A stretch of DNA of 6,627 bases from an uncultured Verrucomicrobiota bacterium (GTDB lineage Bacteria > Verrucomicrobiota > Verrucomicrobiia > Limisphaerales > UBA1096): NCBI GenBank assembly GCA_913050205.1, contig CAJXAU010000095.1, positions 1 to 6,627 on the forward strand, written 5' to 3'. Under the pieces are notes generated by a model that was not told the DNA's origin, ran no database searches, and saw only the letters and a list, made by a program, of their open reading frames with translations. This document shows, piece after piece, positions 1 through 6,082 of the stretch. The position numbers were made by a program, and so were the translations under genes. Positions within the stretch are counted from its first letter, which is position 1, and each line of letters starts with the position of its first letter.

Positions 1-750
1 TTCGAGATCGCCCGCCGTGGTTTTACAAGTGGCCTCCACGGTCTCATCCCGCCCCAAGACCGCAAGATCAGCATCCTCAACCTTTATGAACAGGCGCTTG
101 CCAATCTCGAGTTTGGCTTGGCCAAGTTGGTTGGTCGACATCACCGTCCCCACTTTTTCCAGCGACTCGATTGCACGCCCATAATGGCCTTGTTTGAAGT
201 GCCCCAACCCAATGTAATAGTAAGCACGATTCACGTGCTGCGAAACCGGGTAATCCTTGATCACCTGGCGAAACACCTTGAAACATTGGGCGTATTGCCT
301 CGCTTGAAACTGGCACACACCGGTCTTCAACAGCGCCAACGCCCGCTGATCCTCATTTCGATTTTCCTCCGAATAAACCGCCTCAAAATGAGTCTTCGCC
401 TTGGCATGATCCGCAAGCACGGTGAGATGATGCTCACCCAGTTTCATGTGTGCATCAAAACGCACTTTGCTACGTGGATATCGCTCGATAACCGAACGCC
501 ACAATTCCAACCCCTTGTCCGTTTCCCCGGCCTCAACCCGTAGATCACCAGCCTCCAACAGTCTGCGCGCTGCCCGATCCTCCACGATCGATCCGCGTGG
601 GATCGAAGGTTTGGTATCAGCGTTTTTCTTGTCCGCTTGGCCAAGTGCTGATGGAAGGAGCACTGCTAGGCCAAGCGCAACAAACCACAACCCTTCGATG
701 CAAAAACGCCGCCTAATGGGGCGGCGTTGACTTGAAATTCTGCAGTACAT
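1..750 (-). CDS. Exported TPR-repeat protein, 3'-truncated by the window edge
   Basis: The first 250 codons are present; the frame is still open at base 1. The N-terminus has an Arg-rich segment (about residues 9-15), a hydrophobic stretch (about 21-33, LWFVALGLAVLL) and a small-residue cleavage region ending near Ala39, so export from the cytoplasm is likely. Residues about 60-205 form helical repeats typical of tetratricopeptide (TPR) domains, for example around LELWRSVIERYP and YYYIGLGHFKQGHYGRAIESL, which suggests protein-protein contacts in the periplasm. From about 215 the sequence becomes more beta-like (KVEDADLAVLGRDETVEA), perhaps the start of an extracytoplasmic beta domain. The ATG at 750 shares a base with the TAA of the DUF1501 gene (TAATG), consistent with translational coupling. 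No Shine-Dalgarno sequence is visible. A terminator hairpin (705-728) lies within codons 8-16, so a later TTG start at 690 is possible, but it would give a signal peptide without basic residues. Specific function unknown. Confidence 0.8.
   Translation of the reverse strand, partial: MYCRISSQRRPIRRRFCIEGLWFVALGLAVLLPSALGQADKKNADTKPSIPRGSIVEDRAARRLLEAGDLRVEAGETDKGLELWRSVIERYPRSKVRFDAHMKLGEHHLTVLADHAKAKTHFEAVYSEENRNEDQRALALLKTGVCQFQARQYAQCFKVFRQVIKDYPVSQHVNRAYYYIGLGHFKQGHYGRAIESLEKVGTVMSTNQLGQAKLEIGKRLFIKVEDADLAVLGRDETVEATCKTTAGDLE
117..126. repeat. CTTGGCCAAG palindrome, copy 1 (exact)
   Basis: Exact ten-base palindrome inside the TPR protein gene, read in frame as Leu-Gly-Gln-Ala (residues 209-212), in the last part of the TPR region. 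Confidence 0.8.
636..645. repeat. CTTGGCCAAG palindrome, copy 2 (exact)
   Basis: Exact copy in the TPR protein gene, read as Leu-Gly-Gln-Ala (residues 36-39), coinciding with the likely signal-peptidase cleavage region. A one-mismatch relative (CTAGGCCAAG, 666-675) lies 20 bases away within the hydrophobic core of the signal peptide. Confidence 0.8.
702..728 (-). terminator. Intrinsic terminator downstream of the DUF1501 gene
   Basis: Read on the minus strand, AACGCCGCC (728-720), a six-base loop CCATTA and GGCGGCGTT (713-705) form a perfect nine-base-pair, GC-rich stem. The last two T of the stem run into three more (704-702), giving a five-T tract. It begins 22 bases after the DUF1501 stop codon, the normal place for a rho-independent terminator. 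The plus strand has no T tract after the stem, so it is directional. Unusually, it lies inside the first codons of the next gene if that gene starts at 750. Confidence 0.75.
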
Positions 751-2015
751 TAAGCGAACAATTCGTGAACCGGTTCCGCTCCCTCGCGCACAAGAATCAT
801 GGGGCGATCCTGCGGGGTGTACACCTCTTTCTCATGATCGATGCCCAGCGCATGGCAAACCGTTGCGTGAATATCGCTTGGCTTTACTGGCCGATCTGCT
901 GGCTCCATCGCATCTTTATCCGATGCACCGATCACCTGCCCCCCCTTGACGCCACCACCAGCCATTAGGCAACTGAAACATCGCGCATGATGGTCGCGCC
1001 CGGCATTGCTATTGATGCGAGGGGTTCGGCCAAACTCGCTCAGCACGAGAACCAGCGTCGACTCCAACTTTCCGGTTGCCGCCAAGTCTTCGACCAACGA
1101 GGCCAAGGCAGGATCCATCTCCAACGCATGATTCTCCATCGCAGGAAAGTTGTTCGAGTGCGTGTCAAAACCACCCCGGTTGACTTGAACAAATCGCACG
1201 CCAGTCTCAACCAATTTCCGGGCCAGCAATGCGCCTCGCCCAAAATCGGAGTCACCGTAACGCGCGAGTGTTTCCGGCTTTTCCTTGTCGAGATCGAAAA
1301 CTTTCAGCGCCGGGCTTTTCATTAGCGAGACCGCCTCCTTGATCGCGGAATCCGTGGCCTTAAAATCCGTGACACCTGTTTTTCCAGTCGCACGGGCGTT
1401 CATTCTGGCCAGCAAATCGAGACGCTTGTTACCCCGAGCGTTGGTGATGCCGGTCGGGAACGACAGGTAGGGATCCTTCTCTCCCGGTTCCCCGATAAAA
1501 TATGCCGAACAGCTTTGGCCAAAGTACCCGGACTTCGCCGCCTGACCGTTGATGGTGATAAATGCCGGCAAATCACCGAGACGATTCTTCTCATGCACCA
1601 CGATGGAACCCAGCCCTGGGTGAATCAGAGATGGATCCATGTTGTAACTGGTTTGCAGTTCGTACGTGGCCCGCCCGTGCGCGCCGTTGGTGCCGGCTAT
1701 CGACCGTACCAACGCGCAGTGATGCATTTGCTTGGCCAGATTCGGAAAAATACTGCTGATCTGTACTCCATCCGCCGAGGTGTCTATGGCTGAGAACTCT
1801 CCCTGCACCGGTCGGCCCGGCTTGGGATCCCACGTATCGACATGGCTCATCCCTCCACCATTCCAAAAAAGAATGACGTGTTCTGCCTTAGTCGCAGCCG
1901 CTTGGCCCGATGCAGCGAGCAGCTTGGCCACCGGCATGCCAAGAATGCTCGCACTGGTCGCCTGAAGCATCCGGCGACGGGTCATTTGGTAATCAAAACA
2001 TCCTGTATCTTTCAT
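750..2015 (-). CDS. DUF1501 family protein, Tat-exported, alkaline phosphatase/sulfatase-like
   Basis: A 421-residue DUF1501 protein, close to the usual family length. The N-terminus has a twin-arginine signal (TRRRMLQ, residues 12-18) followed by a weakly hydrophobic segment to about Ala41, so export in folded form by the Tat system is likely. Family hallmarks are GGGMSHVDTWDPKPG (53-67), GGFDTHSNNF (281-290), SEFGRTP (326-332) and GRDHH (339-343). The Asp and His residues in these motifs match the layout of a metal site in the alkaline-phosphatase/sulfatase superfamily, to which DUF1501 is distantly related; no substrate can be assigned. The ATG at 2015 is 13 bases after the preceding gene's stop, with only a weak AAGA-type ribosome site; an in-frame ATG at codon 11 is an alternative. 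In PVC genomes this family is usually encoded beside a DUF1549/DUF1553 protein, exactly as here, suggesting joint function in the envelope. The pair's biochemical role is not established. Confidence 0.93.
   Translation of the reverse strand: MKDTGCFDYQMTRRRMLQATSASILGMPVAKLLAASGQAAATKAEHVILFWNGGGMSHVDTWDPKPGRPVQGEFSAIDTSADGVQISSIFPNLAKQMHHCALVRSIAGTNGAHGRATYELQTSYNMDPSLIHPGLGSIVVHEKNRLGDLPAFITINGQAAKSGYFGQSCSAYFIGEPGEKDPYLSFPTGITNARGNKRLDLLARMNARATGKTGVTDFKATDSAIKEAVSLMKSPALKVFDLDKEKPETLARYGDSDFGRGALLARKLVETGVRFVQVNRGGFDTHSNNFPAMENHALEMDPALASLVEDLAATGKLESTLVLVLSEFGRTPRINSNAGRDHHARCFSCLMAGGGVKGGQVIGASDKDAMEPADRPVKPSDIHATVCHALGIDHEKEVYTPQDRPMILVREGAEPVHELFA
1515..1522. repeat. TTGGCCAA palindrome core
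   Basis: The eight-base core flanked by T and A (CTTTGGCCAAAG overall, a different twelve-base palindrome) within the DUF1501 gene, read as Phe-Gly-Gln (residues 165-167). Confidence 0.6.
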
Positions 2016-2028
2016 TGTCTTAATCGGT

Positions 2029-4137
2029 TTACGGAAGGTAGCGAAATTCGTGACTATTCAAGAGTGCCCAACGCAGGTCAGCCATACCACTTACCGGCGC
2101 TTGGCCAAGCACAGCCCTGGCCTCAACCAATTCTTCCGCGCTTGGTTTGCGAGTTAAAATCTCGAGGTAGGCCAACTCGATCGCCTTGGCCAAATTCCGT
2201 TTATTGCCAGCGAGCAGAGCATGCATCGGCTCGTACGGCCCCACCCTTGCGGCTTCATGCGTAACCTTGCCGTTGAGCATCATCAACGCCTGCCTCATGG
2301 AAGGTGTGTGCTCCCTGAATTCACCGAGGCCATCCCGGGATGGCTGCCCAAATACACGAAGAAAATGAGTCGGAGCCGCCGGGGTGGACATCCGCATCGA
2401 GCTGGAAAACTTCGGGTTATCATCCACCTTTTCCATGACAGTCTCGTATGTATACCGACGCTGAACGGATTTCTTCTTGCGCGCCATCTCCGCCATGCGT
2501 TCCGCCTCAATCTCCCGATCGGACATGGCTTTCATCTCGCCCAGATCACGATCCAATTCCGACTTCACCAACTGGTCAAAATCCAGCGAAATGACTTCTT
2601 CCAGATTATATGGATTTGCGCGCGGTTTGTTCGGTTTCATTTTTTCTCCCTCCGATACCGGTTCAATTTCCAGCTCAAGCTCCTCCTCCGGAGTGGGCTC
2701 GAGCGCCACTCTGACTCGTCGTTCCACTTGCCGAACATTGGCACCCTTTGGCCATTTATATTCCTGCAGGTGTCCAGCCACCACGACGCTGTCGTACAAC
2801 ACCTCACTCAGCATGCGACGCTTGGTTCCAGAAGCAAAGGCCGCCCGGGAATTATCTCTGTCCGCCAACTCCACTTCCGCCCCCAGGGTCGACTTGGCGT
2901 AAGTTTCTGTTTCCATGATCAGGCGAATCAGGTGGTTCATATCATACCCGTTCGCAATAAACTCGTCGCAGAGAAAATCGACCGTTTGCGGGTGAGTGAC
3001 TTCACCCTGATAATCATCAACCGGATGATAAAAACCGCGGCCCATTAACTCAGCCCAGATGCGGTTCACCATATTGCGAGCGAAATATCGATTCTCGGGC
3101 CCGGTCACATGATCCGCAAGTTGGCGGCGCAATTCACTTTTCCGGTACAAATCCCCCTTCACATCCAGCTTACGAATATCATCTCGCGATTGCTTGCCCA
3201 CTGACAACGCCACCGGTTCAACACCGATGCCAAGCCCCTTTTTTCCACCGGAAGAATCGATCAGCGCATCCAGTGATTCTGACTCCTTGTGCTTGGTCAA
3301 CGCCAAGGCCTCCCCGGCACGCAATGCCTCAAGCCGTTTCAAATAGTCCGGTTTGACACTGAACTCTTCAACCGGGAACGGGAACTTGGGATCCACAGGA
3401 AATCGCTCCTTTGGCTTCCTGCGCTCCGGCGGCCAGAGCACATTCATTTCGTCTCCTTCGGTTACGTATGTTTTTTTGCTCAGGCGATTCTCGACCTGCT
3501 TGGTTTTACCGAAAAAACCGGCCAATTCGTAAAACTGCTTTTGGCGCCACTTATCAAATGGGTGGTTGTGACACTGGGCGCACGCCATCCGCACACCAAG
3601 AAATACCTGCGCCGTCGCGCCGGCCATCGTCATCGGGTCGGAGTCGTCGGCCAACAGAAAGCCAACAGAAGGCGTATTGCCGGAGGATCCACTCGCCGCG
3701 ATTAATTCCCGCGCGATTTCATCCCAAGGCCGGTTTTTCTCGATTGAATTGTGAATGTAGGCCAGCAGCCGGTTCCCGCCCTCGGCACGGCTCCGAATTC
3801 GAAGTAGATCGGCATAAAAAATCGTCCACCGATCCGCCAATCCCTTGTCCTTGAATAAGCGATCGAGCAGCAATCCCCGCCGCTTGGCCTTGGGCCAATT
3901 TTGATATTGCTCGATCTCAGAAAAAGTCGGGATGCGTCCGACTACGTCGATGGTGGCCTTCCTAAGGTAGGACAGGTCATCCAGCGGTTGCCCGTGAATC
4001 AGTTCCCCCTCTCCGCGGGCCTTGTTGTCAGCCGCCAACTTGGTGTCAACCACCGTGGTGGCTTCAACCGAAACAGCCAGCCCCAAGCACACCAAGGCCA
4101 ATGTCACGATACTTCTATTGGCACGCAAAAAAATCAT
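2029..4137 (-). CDS. DUF1549/DUF1553 family exported protein
   Basis: A 702-residue protein of the planctomycete-type DUF1549 plus DUF1553 architecture. I chose the ATG at 4137: a near-ideal ribosome site sits directly upstream, and the protein then begins with a clean signal peptide (MIFLRANRSIVTLALVCLGL, cleavage probably after VEA at residue 26). The longer frame from a TTG at 4185 would bury that signal. DUF1549 spans about residues 35-215 and includes the conserved CAQCHNHPFDKW (186-197). DUF1553 begins about residue 330 with ENRYFARNMVNRIWAELMGR (348-367) and HPVDDY (371-376), and ends with FLRVFGQPSRD (592-602), HTPSMRQALMMLNG (610-623) and a C-terminal RYLP. A charged segment (about 475-570, Glu-rich then Lys/Arg-rich) interrupts DUF1553. 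CAQCH matches a haem c motif but is a constant part of the family, so haem binding is not assumed. It is followed at 13 bases by the DUF1501 gene, its usual partner. Function unknown. Confidence 0.93.
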   Translation of the reverse strand: MIFLRANRSIVTLALVCLGLAVSVEATTVVDTKLAADNKARGEGELIHGQPLDDLSYLRKATIDVVGRIPTFSEIEQYQNWPKAKRRGLLLDRLFKDKGLADRWTIFYADLLRIRSRAEGGNRLLAYIHNSIEKNRPWDEIARELIAASGSSGNTPSVGFLLADDSDPMTMAGATAQVFLGVRMACAQCHNHPFDKWRQKQFYELAGFFGKTKQVENRLSKKTYVTEGDEMNVLWPPERRKPKERFPVDPKFPFPVEEFSVKPDYLKRLEALRAGEALALTKHKESESLDALIDSSGGKKGLGIGVEPVALSVGKQSRDDIRKLDVKGDLYRKSELRRQLADHVTGPENRYFARNMVNRIWAELMGRGFYHPVDDYQGEVTHPQTVDFLCDEFIANGYDMNHLIRLIMETETYAKSTLGAEVELADRDNSRAAFASGTKRRMLSEVLYDSVVVAGHLQEYKWPKGANVRQVERRVRVALEPTPEEELELEIEPVSEGEKMKPNKPRANPYNLEEVISLDFDQLVKSELDRDLGEMKAMSDREIEAERMAEMARKKKSVQRRYTYETVMEKVDDNPKFSSSMRMSTPAAPTHFLRVFGQPSRDGLGEFREHTPSMRQALMMLNGKVTHEAARVGPYEPMHALLAGNKRNLAKAIELAYLEILTRKPSAEELVEARAVLGQAPVSGMADLRWALLNSHEFRYLP
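2100..2109. repeat. CTTGGCCAAG palindrome, copy 3 (exact)
   Basis: Exact copy near the 3' end of the DUF1549/DUF1553 gene, extended to GCTTGGCCAAGC, read as Leu-Gly-Gln-Ala (residues 677-680) in a surface-like stretch just before the conserved C-terminus. Confidence 0.8.
2185..2194. repeat. CTTGGCCAAA, near-exact copy of the palindrome
   Basis: One mismatch from the ten-base palindrome, with the core TTGGCCAA intact. It is read as Leu-Ala-Lys (residues 649-651) in the DUF1549/DUF1553 protein, a different reading phase from most copies. Confidence 0.6.
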
Positions 4138-4148
4138 GATCACCTCTT
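4138..4148 (-). promoter_or_regulatory. Strong Shine-Dalgarno site that fixes the DUF1549/DUF1553 start
   Basis: On the minus strand AAGAGGTGATC lies immediately before the ATG at 4137. It differs at one base from the complement of the 16S rRNA tail (AAGGAGGTGATC type) and its GAGG core is five bases from the ATG. No other junction in the window has a site this good, so this gene is probably initiated independently of its upstream neighbour. Confidence 0.75.
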
Positions 4149-4157
4149 GTCGGAGAA

Positions 4158-4185
4158 ATGGTACGCCGCACCCACGTATTGGCAA
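4158..4185 (-). promoter_or_regulatory. Candidate housekeeping promoter for the DUF1549/DUF1553-DUF1501 pair
   Basis: In the 76-base gap after the sigma-54 activator gene, the minus strand carries TTGCCA (4185-4180), a 16-base spacer and TACCAT (4163-4158). These match the -35 and -10 consensus at 5/6 and 4/6 positions. Transcription would begin near 4151, leaving a short leader that just contains the ribosome site. The match is weak and the gap is small, so readthrough from the upstream operon is an equal possibility. Confidence 0.25.
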
Positions 4186-4213
4186 CCCGAAAAAGCCCCT
4201 ATTCAGGTGAGAT

Positions 4214-5641
4214 TTAGTCCTGTTCGCCCAACTTGGCCAAGTCTTCTGGCGATGCCGCCTCTTCCCGATACGCGTTGATTTTGTTTCGTAATGTCCGGAC
4301 GTTCATCCCCAACATTTTGGCTGCCTTGGTACGGTTAAATTCCGCTTGGCCAAGCGCACGAATAATGTGCTCCTTCTCAACGTTTTCCAAACTCGGGAAC
4401 GAGTCTCCCTCGGGAGAAGCCTCCACTGTTTCAACCTCATCATCAACCGCACGCTGCGGTTGGCCAAGGGCTTGGCCAAGCAGGTTTAGTTGTTCCGGCT
4501 GAATAACCCCATCCGGGTCACACATGATGACCGCACGCTCGATTACGTTTTGTAACTCACGAACATTCCCGGGAAAATCATGACCACTTAACGACTCAAC
4601 CGCTGACTCGCTAAAACCCTCCACAGAAACACCGTGTTTTCGAATGAATAACTCACGGAATTTCTCCGCCAAGAACTGAATGTCGCCAACCCGTTCCCGG
4701 AGAGGCGGAACATAGATCGGGATGACATTCAGCCGGAAAAACAGATCCTGCCGAAATTCACCCTTCTTAACGCTATCCTCCAAGTCGCGATTGGTCGTCG
4801 CAATCACCCGGACATCCACCTTGATGGTTTTACTCCCACCTACCCTCTCGAACTCCTGCTCCTGCAACACGCGCAGCAGTTTGGCCTGCATGGCCAGCGA
4901 AATCTCACTGATTTCATCGAGTAAAATCGTACCTCCGTGAGCCAACTCGAAACGACCCTGTCGCTTGGCCACCGCACCAGTGAAAGCACCTTTTTCATGC
5001 CCAAAAAATTCACTCTCAATCAACGTCTCCGGCAATGCCGCACAGTTGATCTTGATGAATGGTTTCTGCGCACGCGGACTCTGGCTATGCAACGCACGGG
5101 CAACCAACTCTTTGCCAGTCCCGCTTTCTCCCTGAATCAACACAGTCACCTGAGTCTGCGCCACGCGCTTGATCATTTTTCTGGTTTCCTCGATCAAGTG
5201 GCTTTCGCCGAGAATTTCGCGGTCAGCATCATCCACAGCACTCTCAACAATGGCTGCGTTTGTTTTTGAAATCTGGTTGTAATTTCCCGCCTTGTGTAAC
5301 GCGATCTCAATCTGTTCACGGGAAAAAGGCTTGGACAAATAGTCAAATGCGCCGCCCTTGATGCAATCCAAAACGAATGAATCAGGCTCGCCATTCACAA
5401 GGGGAACAACGAGTGGTTTTTCGGATCGCTGATTTAAATCACCAAGAAAATCGACCAATTCACACTCAGGAAGCTTCGCCTCAATGAATATCAGATCGAA
5501 CTCATCCTTCCCCAGATAGCCGTATACATCCTGAACAGTCCCCGCCTCGGCCACATCGATACGTTTGCCCCTTATGAATTCAGCTACAGTTCGACGCAGG
5601 TTTTCGTCGCTCTCAGCCAAAATGACTTTTTCGATGGGCAT
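4214..5641 (-). CDS. NtrC-family sigma-54-dependent transcriptional activator with atypical receiver domain
   Basis: A 475-residue activator with the classic three-part layout. Residues 1-120 are a receiver domain that aligns with NtrC almost without gaps, but the phospho-acceptor Asp54 is Glu54 (FDLIFIEAKLP, 48-58), one acidic-pocket Asp is Ser11, and the switch Thr/Ser is Leu81; Asp12 and Lys104 are kept. Residues about 142-380 are the AAA+ ATPase: Walker A GESGTGKE (171-178), the sigma-54-contacting GAFTGA loop (218-223), Walker B GGTILLDE (236-243) and the arginine-finger region FRLNVIPIYVPPLRER (302-317), all intact. A linker (about 388-415) leads to a Fis-type helix-turn-helix (about 418-460, NRTKAAKMLGMNVRTLRNKI). 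It should therefore bind DNA and drive ATP-dependent open-complex formation by sigma-54 RNA polymerase, perhaps without phosphorylation. It starts nine bases after the FlgN-like gene without a clear ribosome site. No histidine kinase gene is present in the window. Its target genes are unknown. Confidence 0.95.
   Translation of the reverse strand: MPIEKVILAESDENLRRTVAEFIRGKRIDVAEAGTVQDVYGYLGKDEFDLIFIEAKLPECELVDFLGDLNQRSEKPLVVPLVNGEPDSFVLDCIKGGAFDYLSKPFSREQIEIALHKAGNYNQISKTNAAIVESAVDDADREILGESHLIEETRKMIKRVAQTQVTVLIQGESGTGKELVARALHSQSPRAQKPFIKINCAALPETLIESEFFGHEKGAFTGAVAKRQGRFELAHGGTILLDEISEISLAMQAKLLRVLQEQEFERVGGSKTIKVDVRVIATTNRDLEDSVKKGEFRQDLFFRLNVIPIYVPPLRERVGDIQFLAEKFRELFIRKHGVSVEGFSESAVESLSGHDFPGNVRELQNVIERAVIMCDPDGVIQPEQLNLLGQALGQPQRAVDDEVETVEASPEGDSFPSLENVEKEHIIRALGQAEFNRTKAAKMLGMNVRTLRNKINAYREEAASPEDLAKLGEQD
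4232..4241. repeat. CTTGGCCAAG palindrome, copy 4 (exact)
   Basis: Exact copy close to the 3' end of the sigma-54 activator gene, read as Leu-Ala-Lys (residues 468-470) in the C-terminal tail beyond the helix-turn-helix. Confidence 0.8.
4345..4354. repeat. CTTGGCCAAG palindrome, copy 5 (exact)
   Basis: Exact copy extended to the fourteen-base palindrome CGCTTGGCCAAGCG. It is read as Leu-Gly-Gln-Ala (residues 430-433) in the Fis-type DNA-binding domain of the activator, just before the helix-turn-helix residues. Confidence 0.8.
4459..4480. repeat. Tandem pair of palindromes: GTTGGCCAAG and CTTGGCCAAG
   Basis: A one-mismatch copy (4459-4468) and an exact copy (4471-4480) lie with a twelve-base period, read as Leu-Gly-Gln-Ala-Leu-Gly-Gln-Pro (residues 388-395). 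They sit in the linker between the ATPase and DNA-binding domains of the activator, where length and sequence are normally variable. Confidence 0.8.
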
Positions 5642-5650
5642 GGGCTCGGG

Positions 5651-6082
5651 TTATCCCCGGGATTGATTGCGTTGGTACATGCCAGCAACTGCTCCCGGAT
5701 TATTCTGCGCGGAAGAAGGTAATCGATCTGGAGGCACCATGCCATGTTTTAGCATTAATTTTTCATTTTCCCGATCCAGCATGACGGTCTTCATGATCAG
5801 GTCCATGTTTTTCTTGATCAACTGGGAAATTTCCATGTGTTTCACACGCTCTGCATGCGGAATCTTGGCCCAAAGCGCCTTATGGGCCTTAATGCGCACC
5901 ATCGAACCTGCTACCCGGTCAAGCAATCCCTTCCGCTCATCGGATTTTGCATAAGCCTCACGCGGTGAATCGGAATTCAGGCAACGATTTTCCTCCTGCA
6001 CCAATTCGTAAGCCTTGTTACAAACTTCGAGGTAATCGCCTAATTCCACGGCGAGTGATCTTAAAAATTCAGTCGTACTCAT
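5651..6082 (-). CDS. Small helical protein, possibly a FlgN-like flagellar export chaperone
   Basis: A 143-residue, predominantly helical, soluble protein with no signal peptide or membrane segment. The pattern recalls FlgN, the chaperone for the hook-associated proteins FlgK and FlgL: an N-terminal amphipathic helix with a Glu-rich stretch (YELVQEENRCL, about 25-35), a central K-x-x-LLDR-type helix (about 49-56), a long C-terminal helix rich in Asn, Glu and Leu (about 86-112, KKNMDLIMKTVMLDRENEKL), then a Pro/Gly-containing tail ending near GMYQRNQSRG. This is resemblance by eye; FlgN proteins are poorly conserved and any short helical protein could look similar. It overlaps the upstream gene by four bases (ATGA) and is followed at nine bases by the sigma-54 activator, so the three genes are probably cotranscribed. 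A sigma-54 activator beside a FlgN-like protein would fit a flagellar role, since many flagellar regulons use sigma-54, but no other flagellar gene is visible here. Confidence 0.4.
   Translation of the reverse strand: MSTTEFLRSLAVELGDYLEVCNKAYELVQEENRCLNSDSPREAYAKSDERKGLLDRVAGSMVRIKAHKALWAKIPHAERVKHMEISQLIKKNMDLIMKTVMLDRENEKLMLKHGMVPPDRLPSSAQNNPGAVAGMYQRNQSRG

Noticed and set aside
583..600. Inverted repeat CCACG ... CGTGG around ATCGATC
   Set aside because: Only five base pairs, inside coding sequence, and not repeated elsewhere in the window; compatible with chance.
2221..3048. A 275-codon plus-strand open frame opposite the DUF1549/DUF1553 gene, plus several shorter plus-strand frames across the window
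   Set aside because: The minus-strand protein has clear family motifs throughout the same bases, while the plus-strand translations look like antisense shadows, rich in His and Arg and without recognisable domains.
3568..3582. CAQCH as a haem c attachment site, implying a cytochrome
   Set aside because: A CxxCH followed by HPFDKW is a constant part of DUF1549 proteins. One motif without a cytochrome fold or axial-ligand context does not support a cytochrome call.
4118..4134. TGGCACG resembling the -24 element of a sigma-54 promoter on the plus strand
   Set aside because: No TTGC -12 element follows at the required spacing, the strand is opposite to all genes, and the bases are the start of the coding sequence on the other strand.
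4138..4185. A 16-residue longer start (TTG at 4185) for the DUF1549/DUF1553 protein
   Set aside because: It would place the signal peptide internally and ignore the near-perfect ribosome site just before the ATG at 4137.
4187..4201. Possible terminator after the sigma-54 activator gene (GGGGCTTTTTCGGG on the minus strand)
   Set aside because: The two G-rich arms are not complementary, so no stem forms. The short T run alone is not a terminator.
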